This document shows, piece after piece, positions 7,788-10,380 of a DNA stretch of 10,380 bases. This stretch comes from 2-02-FULL-48-14 sp964356195. GTDB lineage: Bacteria > Patescibacteriota > Gracilibacteria > UBA1369 > 2-02-FULL-48-14. The stretch lies in NCBI GenBank assembly GCA_964356195.1, contig CAYHGP010000027.1, positions 1 through 10,380 on the forward strand, read 5' to 3'. The notes beneath the pieces are model-generated. The model worked only from the letters and a program-made list of their open reading frames with translations. It was not told the origin of the DNA and ran no database searches. The position numbers were made by a program, and so were the translations under genes. Position 1 is the first letter of the stretch; every line of letters begins with the position of its first letter.

Positions 7788-7934
7788 CTATTTGCCCTTC
7801 TTTTTTTGCTTGGAAGGGTTTTTGACAGTTTCGACTACCGTAGTTTTGGGATGCGCTTTCGCGTACTTCAGCGTAGTAAACGTGCCGTCGCCGGCCTTCC
7901 TTGCCGCCTTATGCGTACCTTTTTTGGCTGGCAT
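7788..7934 (-). CDS. 48-residue highly basic protein, unknown function
   Basis: Reading minus from ATG 7934 to TAG 7788 gives 48 residues that begin MPAKKGTHKAARKAGDGTF and end in NPSKQKKKGK. Lys and Arg make up nearly a third, both ends are Lys-rich, and the middle has the pattern G-T-F-x-x-L-K-Y-A-x-x-H-P-x-T-T-V-V-E-T-V-K. From memory, short basic bacterial proteins ending in a similar P-x-T-T-V-x-E-T core are widespread and uncharacterised; I cannot name the family. Charge and size would suit nucleic-acid or ribosome binding, but that is inference. Support for a real gene: the composition is protein-like, the frame is open, and a fitting intrinsic terminator lies 17 bp after the stop. No Shine-Dalgarno or clear promoter precedes it. 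Confidence 0.62.
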   Translation of the reverse strand: MPAKKGTHKAARKAGDGTFTTLKYAKAHPKTTVVETVKNPSKQKKKGK

Positions 7935-8092
7935 AGGAGAGTGGAATTATGGGAAATACAGATTGGAACAGTGCCGCCTTGGCGTCGACCTACACACTCG
8001 ATCCAACTTTCCATATACACCACACTTCAACGCTTTGTCTACGAATTCAGGTTTTTTGTCAGGAAAATTTCAGGACTATTGGGGTTTCGGTT

Positions 8093-8101
8093 TGGTATAA
8101 C
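8093..8101 (+). promoter_or_regulatory. Extended -10 promoter candidate for the tRNA-like sequence
   Basis: TGGTATAAC fits TGnTATAAT with one mismatch in the last base. The expected start is about 8108, some 11 nt before the 5' end of the tRNA-like sequence. No good -35 hexamer is found at 16-18 bp, which is tolerable for extended -10 promoters. Confidence 0.4.
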
Positions 8102-8118
8102 AGGGTTGTCAGGCTCGT

Positions 8119-8192
8119 GGGCCTGGGAATTGGCTACCACTTCGAGAGTTGTCATCTTTGGAGTCGGGGTTCGAATCCCCGCAGGTCCACCA
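8119..8192 (+). tRNA. Atypical tRNA-like sequence, possibly tRNA-Asp(GTC) or a decayed tRNA
   Basis: The 3' half is convincing: a T-arm of CGGGG-TTCGAAT-CCCCG (8165-8181), acceptor strand CAGGTCC, discriminator A, and an encoded CCA ending at 8192. The 5' acceptor strand GGGCCTG (8119-8125) pairs with it over 7 bp with one G-U. The total of 74 nt is near normal. The loop TTGTCAT (8149-8155) has T33, anticodon GTC and A37, which would mean aspartate. The remainder is poor: position 8 is G where U is nearly invariant, the D-arm (about 8127-8143) pairs over only 3 bp, and the anticodon stem has a G-G mismatch and a G-U pair. It could be a diverged functional tRNA, a pseudogene, or the trace of an integration event. 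A terminator follows directly. Confidence 0.42.
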
Positions 8193-8203
8193 CTGACAAG
8201 ACA

Positions 8204-8238
8204 AAATAAAAGGCCCTCACAAGGAGGGTCTTTTATTT
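8204..8238. terminator. Strong bidirectional intrinsic terminator
   Basis: A 15-bp stem (8204-8218 with 8224-8238, one G-U pair) encloses the 5-nt loop ACAAG. Its GC-rich inner part is flanked by A-rich and T-rich arms, so transcripts from either strand would end in U-rich runs. On the plus strand it follows the tRNA-like sequence by 11 nt. On the minus strand it would stop transcription from the promoter at 8272-8301. Confidence 0.75.
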
Positions 8239-8265
8239 GAGATGGCACTCATCTCGAGAGTTGTC
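8204..8265 (-). ncRNA. Candidate short RNA of about 60 nt between a promoter and a terminator
   Basis: The minus-strand promoter at 8272-8301 should start RNA near 8265, and the terminator ends it near 8204. The predicted transcript begins with GACAACTCTCGA, folds a 6-bp hairpin (8239-8255, GAGATG with CATCTC around 5 nt), then forms the 15-bp terminator stem. No open frame of useful size fits. The first 12 nt are complementary to the anticodon arm of the tRNA-like sequence (8142-8153). All of this rests on pattern matching. The alternative is that the promoter serves the 48-residue gene by read-through. Confidence 0.28.
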
Positions 8266-8271
8266 GAACCC

Positions 8272-8301
8272 ATTATAACACGTCGACCAAATACTCATCA
8301 A
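8272..8301 (-). promoter_or_regulatory. Minus-strand promoter with extended -10 box
   Basis: On the minus strand there is TTGATG (8296-8301), an 18-bp spacer, and a perfect TATAAT (8272-8277) preceded by TGT, making an extended -10 element. The start is expected near 8265. The nearest minus-strand gene is the 48-residue one more than 300 bases on, beyond the terminator at 8204-8238. Confidence 0.5.
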
Positions 8302-8311
8302 GATCCACAGC

Positions 8312-8339
8312 TAAAAGGCCCTACGTCATTGACCTTTTA
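8312..8339 (-). terminator. Weak hairpin after the three-helix membrane protein gene
   Basis: TAAAAGG (8312-8318) pairs with CCTTTTA (8333-8339) around a 14-nt loop, about 50 bp after the TGA of the minus-strand gene at 8389. The stem is AT-rich and the only T-run is in the stem itself, so its function as a terminator is doubtful. Confidence 0.25.
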
Positions 8340-8388
8340 ACTGGTTCTCAATTGTTGAAATCGTCACCACGACACAGCCTTAAAATCC

Positions 8389-8925
8389 TCAAAAAACAAC
8401 ACATACCATGACCACAAAAAGTCCTACAGTACCTAGAAATAAAAGCACTGTCTGTATGATCCAGGGCCAACTTGGAGATATGCTAGGGACAATTTGAGAA
8501 AATCTTTCGAGGGTATCAAGAGCCGCCTTCCTATTCATTTCGCCCTCTAAATATCCCCTCCAGGTTCTTAAGGCAACTGTTTGATACTGAACATCATTCA
8601 AAAAGAAATTTTGCTTAACATGAGAAGTAAGTAGACCGAAAAAAAGAGAAAGTGTTAAAGCAACCCAAGCTGAAACAAGGAAGGTTCGTTCTACAAGATC
8701 TGAAGTCATAATAGGAAAATCTTTAACTAAAGAGCCTACAGCGCTAAATGCAAGCAAAACCGAAGCTATCTGAATTTGAAGCCCGCTGAATTGAATAGCC
8801 TCTTTATTAGCCTCAGCCAACGAATTCATCTGCCTCAGTCGAAAGGCACTTAATCGTTCTTGGTCAGCAAAAATAGAACAATTCTGTTCAGGTATATTTT
8901 CAAATTGAGAGATCTCAGGCTCCAT
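8389..8925 (-). CDS. Three-helix membrane protein, function unknown
   Basis: The product is 178 residues. It has a polar N-terminus with a likely amphipathic helix at about 22-48 (Arg/Gln/Glu-rich), membrane helices at about 50-67, 81-101 and 155-177, and a soluble stretch of about 50 residues between helices 2 and 3 (102-152) containing VQYQTVALRTWRGYLEGEM. The protein ends almost directly after the last helix. I see no catalytic motif. It starts 8 bp after the glycyl-tRNA synthetase stop on the same strand with no room for a promoter of its own, so it is probably co-transcribed, yet it is clearly AT-richer than that gene, suggesting later acquisition. No Shine-Dalgarno is seen. The layout loosely recalls small membrane effectors of defence systems, but that is not evidence, and its nearest suggestive neighbour, the KAP gene, is on the other strand about 1 kb away. 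Confidence 0.72.
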   Translation of the reverse strand: MEPEISQFENIPEQNCSIFADQERLSAFRLRQMNSLAEANKEAIQFSGLQIQIASVLLAFSAVGSLVKDFPIMTSDLVERTFLVSAWVALTLSLFFGLLTSHVKQNFFLNDVQYQTVALRTWRGYLEGEMNRKAALDTLERFSQIVPSISPSWPWIIQTVLLFLGTVGLFVVMVCVVF

Positions 8926-8933
8926 AAAAATTA

Positions 8934-10292
8934 TTAGAAGGAAGGATTCAAATAATCTACCAACCCATCGATAGCCACCCTCTCCTGCTTCATCGTGTCG
9001 CGATTTCGCACCGTTACGGCACCGTCCTCTTCCGTCTCAAAATCCATAGTGATACAGAAAGGCGTTCCGATTTCGTCTTGGCGACGGTAACGCTTACCGA
9101 TGGCGCCACTTTCGTCATACTCACAGCGGAAGTTCGCTTTCAAAGTCTTGAAGAGTTCGCGCGCTTTTTCGCTTTGTTGTTTTTGCAGCGGGAAAACGGC
9201 CACTTGAACGGGGGCAATTTTAGGATTGAAGTGCAAAACAGTACGCTTCTCGCCATCTTCCAAAGTTTGTTCTTCGTAAGCGCTCAAAAGCGTGATCAAG
9301 AAAGCGCGAGTCAGACCCAAGGCCGGTTCCACCACGTGCGGAACAAAAACCTCGTTGCTCACGGGGTCGCGATACTGCAAGCGTTCGCCGGAAAATTTAA
9401 TGTGCTGATCCAAATCGTAAGAGCCGCGGTGCGCAATTCCCATCAACTCGCCCCAACCGAACGGAAACTCGAATTCAAAATCCACGGTCTTGGTGGAGTA
9501 GTGCGAAAGTTCCTTGGCGTCGTGGTAACGCAAACGGATTTTCGCCTCCGGAATTCCCAAGTTATCGAAGAAAGTTTTGTAATCCGCCACCCATTGGTCG
9601 AAATATTTCTCGGCTTCTTCGGGACGTACAAAATATTCAATTTCCATCTGTTCGAACTCGCGAGTTCGGAAAATAAAGTTCCCGGGCGTAATCTCATTTC
9701 GGAAGGATTTTCCATACTGTCCCACTCCAAACGGCAAACGCACGCGCATCGAATCCAAAAGATTCTTGAAGTTCACAAAAATTCCCTGCGCCGTTTCGGG
9801 ACGAAGATAAATTTGCTCGGCGGTGTCCTCAATCACTCCTTGGTAAGTCTTAAACATGAGGTTGAAAGCGCGAGGCTGCGTCCAATCCACTTTCTTACAA
9901 TTGGGACACGGAATTTTCGCGTCCATCACTTTATTATAAATTTCCTCATTGCTGAGCCCCGCAATCGTATCCTTAAAATGCTCCTCCAAAAGTTTGTCTC
10001 CGCGCACACGTTCCTTACACGCCTTGCAATCCATCAAAGGATCGGCAAAATTCTGCACGTGACCGCTGGCTTCCCACACGCGAGGATTCATCAAAATGGC
10101 GCTATCGAGCCCAAGCATATCTTCACGGCCTTCAATAAAAGTCTTCCACCACAAATCCAGGATGTTTTTCTTGAGTTGCGATCCGTAAGGTCCGTAATCC
10201 CAAGTGTTCGCGAGCCCCCCGTAAATTTCACTGCCCGGGTACACAAAACCACGACGTTTGCACAGCGACATAATATCCTCCATCAAAGCCAT
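8934..10292 (-). CDS. glyS: Glycyl-tRNA synthetase, single-subunit (alpha2) class II type
   Basis: The enzyme charges tRNA-Gly with glycine using ATP, in the cytoplasm. The 452-residue protein is complete. The N-terminal IMSLCKRRGFVYPGSEIYGG with NTWDYGPYGSQLK (29-41) is typical of the homodimeric type found in Gram-positives, archaea and eukaryotes, and unlike the alpha/beta type of E. coli. A zinc-ribbon-like insertion has C89-x2-C92 and C129-x2-C132. Class II motif 2 is FRNEITP followed by FRTREFEQMEIEYF (197-221). Motif 3 is EPALGLTRAF (322-331). The C-terminal alpha/beta anticodon-binding domain starts near 360 (APVQVAVFPL) and contains GKRYRRQDEIGTPF. The start ATG 10292 is the natural family start; no Shine-Dalgarno precedes it. 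A terminator 33 bp upstream isolates it from the previous gene, so its promoter must lie in that short gap or overlap the terminator. Confidence 0.96.
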   Translation of the reverse strand: MALMEDIMSLCKRRGFVYPGSEIYGGLANTWDYGPYGSQLKKNILDLWWKTFIEGREDMLGLDSAILMNPRVWEASGHVQNFADPLMDCKACKERVRGDKLLEEHFKDTIAGLSNEEIYNKVMDAKIPCPNCKKVDWTQPRAFNLMFKTYQGVIEDTAEQIYLRPETAQGIFVNFKNLLDSMRVRLPFGVGQYGKSFRNEITPGNFIFRTREFEQMEIEYFVRPEEAEKYFDQWVADYKTFFDNLGIPEAKIRLRYHDAKELSHYSTKTVDFEFEFPFGWGELMGIAHRGSYDLDQHIKFSGERLQYRDPVSNEVFVPHVVEPALGLTRAFLITLLSAYEEQTLEDGEKRTVLHFNPKIAPVQVAVFPLQKQQSEKARELFKTLKANFRCEYDESGAIGKRYRRQDEIGTPFCITMDFETEEDGAVTVRNRDTMKQERVAIDGLVDYLNPSF

Positions 10293-10324
10293 TGTTCGGG
10301 GTTAAAAGCCACGAAAGTCTACGA

Positions 10325-10358
10325 CAAAAAAGAGACCGGGTCAAACGACGACGGTCTC
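10325..10358 (-). terminator. Intrinsic terminator of the gene upstream of glyS (gene outside window)
   Basis: GAGACCG (10332-10338) pairs with CGGTCTC (10352-10358) around a 13-nt loop. Read on the minus strand the stem is followed directly by TTTTTTG, the standard intrinsic terminator form. The gene it serves lies beyond 10380; the last 22 bases of the window hold nothing I can assign. Confidence 0.72.
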
Positions 10359-10380
10359 CTTGGGTTTGCAATAAAGGACG

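Larger units (their letters stand above)
7935..8388. other. 454-bp stretch without a protein gene: tRNA-like sequence, hairpins and promoter-like boxes
   Basis: I see no credible protein gene here. The open frames over 7949-8248 on both strands run through the tRNA-like T-arm, giving the well-known spurious peptides of the type 'VRIPAGPP' and 'AGIRTP'. The stretch holds an extended -10 box (8093-8101), the tRNA-like sequence (8119-8192), a bidirectional terminator (8204-8238), a small hairpin (8239-8255), a minus-strand promoter (8272-8301) and a weak hairpin at 8312-8339. I see nothing in 7935-8092 beyond short TTGTCA-type repeats. Confidence 0.6.

Noticed and set aside
7830..8192. A tmRNA ending at the CCA at 8192
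   Set aside because: The sequence before the T-arm (TTTGGAG) recalls tmRNA, but I found no matching 5' acceptor and tRNA-like 5' domain 300-400 bases upstream and no Ala-rich tag frame. The pairing GGGCCTG at 8119 fits a tRNA-sized molecule.
7949..8209. Plus-strand open frame with a good AGGAG ribosome binding site
   Set aside because: It runs through the tRNA-like T-arm and yields the typical spurious 'SRGSNPRRS' tail; the product lacks protein-like order. The Shine-Dalgarno match looks accidental.
8039..8248. Minus-strand open frame with 'GPAGIRTP'
   Set aside because: This peptide is the well-known artefact of translating a tRNA T-arm in antisense.
8142..8265. Attachment sites of an integrated element marked by the 12-bp direct repeat
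   Set aside because: The copies are only 112 bp apart, enclose no genes, and no integrase is in the window, so a true att pair is not supported.
1581..10292. Recoding of UGA as glycine (code 25)
   Set aside because: All long conserved genes are full length without internal TGA, and TGA ends three genes at sensible places, so the standard bacterial code fits.
1..10380. CRISPR array, insertion sequence or rRNA
   Set aside because: No regularly spaced repeats, terminal inverted repeats with a transposase, or rRNA-like sequence was seen on either strand.

Overview
The window looks like a chromosomal segment of an uncultured bacterium, most likely from the Patescibacteria (CPR) and possibly near Peregrinibacteria or Gracilibacteria. 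That placement is inferred from the gene mix (a large single-polypeptide VirD4/TraG-like ATPase overlapping an LCP gene, plus a one-subunit glycyl-tRNA synthetase), the metagenome-style assembly gap and the lack of Shine-Dalgarno sequences; no marker gene here settles it. Genes read end to end in the standard bacterial code, with UGA as stop.

Layout. (1) 1-4390, minus strand: a tight group transcribed leftward from a good promoter at 4411-4439. It runs from an 884-residue membrane-anchored DNA-translocation type ATPase, to an LCP-family cell-envelope phosphotransferase overlapping it by 14 bp, to a DnaQ-type 3'-5' exonuclease cut by the window edge. The ATPase gene is broken in this record only by an assembly gap: 100 Ns flanked by two copies of the same 55 bp. 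Collapsing the copies restores one frame. (2) 4492-5955, plus strand: a divergent ABC-F family ATPase whose -10 box sits just upstream of its ATG. (3) 5956-8925: a visibly AT-richer accessory stretch. It holds a KAP-family P-loop NTPase (+), a small one-helix membrane protein (+), a 48-residue very basic protein (-), an atypical tRNA-like sequence (+), several hairpins, a possible very short minus-strand RNA, and a three-helix membrane protein of unknown function (-). (4) 8934-10292, minus strand: a complete glycyl-tRNA synthetase of the single-subunit type, preceded by a terminator for the next gene outside the window; the three-helix membrane protein lies 8 bp behind it in the same direction.

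How they may work together. The ATPase and the LCP protein both act at the envelope and are translationally overlapping, so they are probably co-regulated. The exonuclease behind them is a DNA-metabolism gene in the same transcription unit. The glycyl-tRNA synthetase and the ABC-F protein serve translation. The KAP NTPase and the membrane protein of unknown function are the best candidates for accessory or defence roles, but nothing here shows that they form one system.

Most unusual points: none of the nine genes has a recognisable Shine-Dalgarno sequence; all three genes ending in TGA carry an in-frame TAA exactly three codons later; and a candidate short RNA begins with 12 nt complementary to the anticodon arm of the neighbouring tRNA-like sequence.
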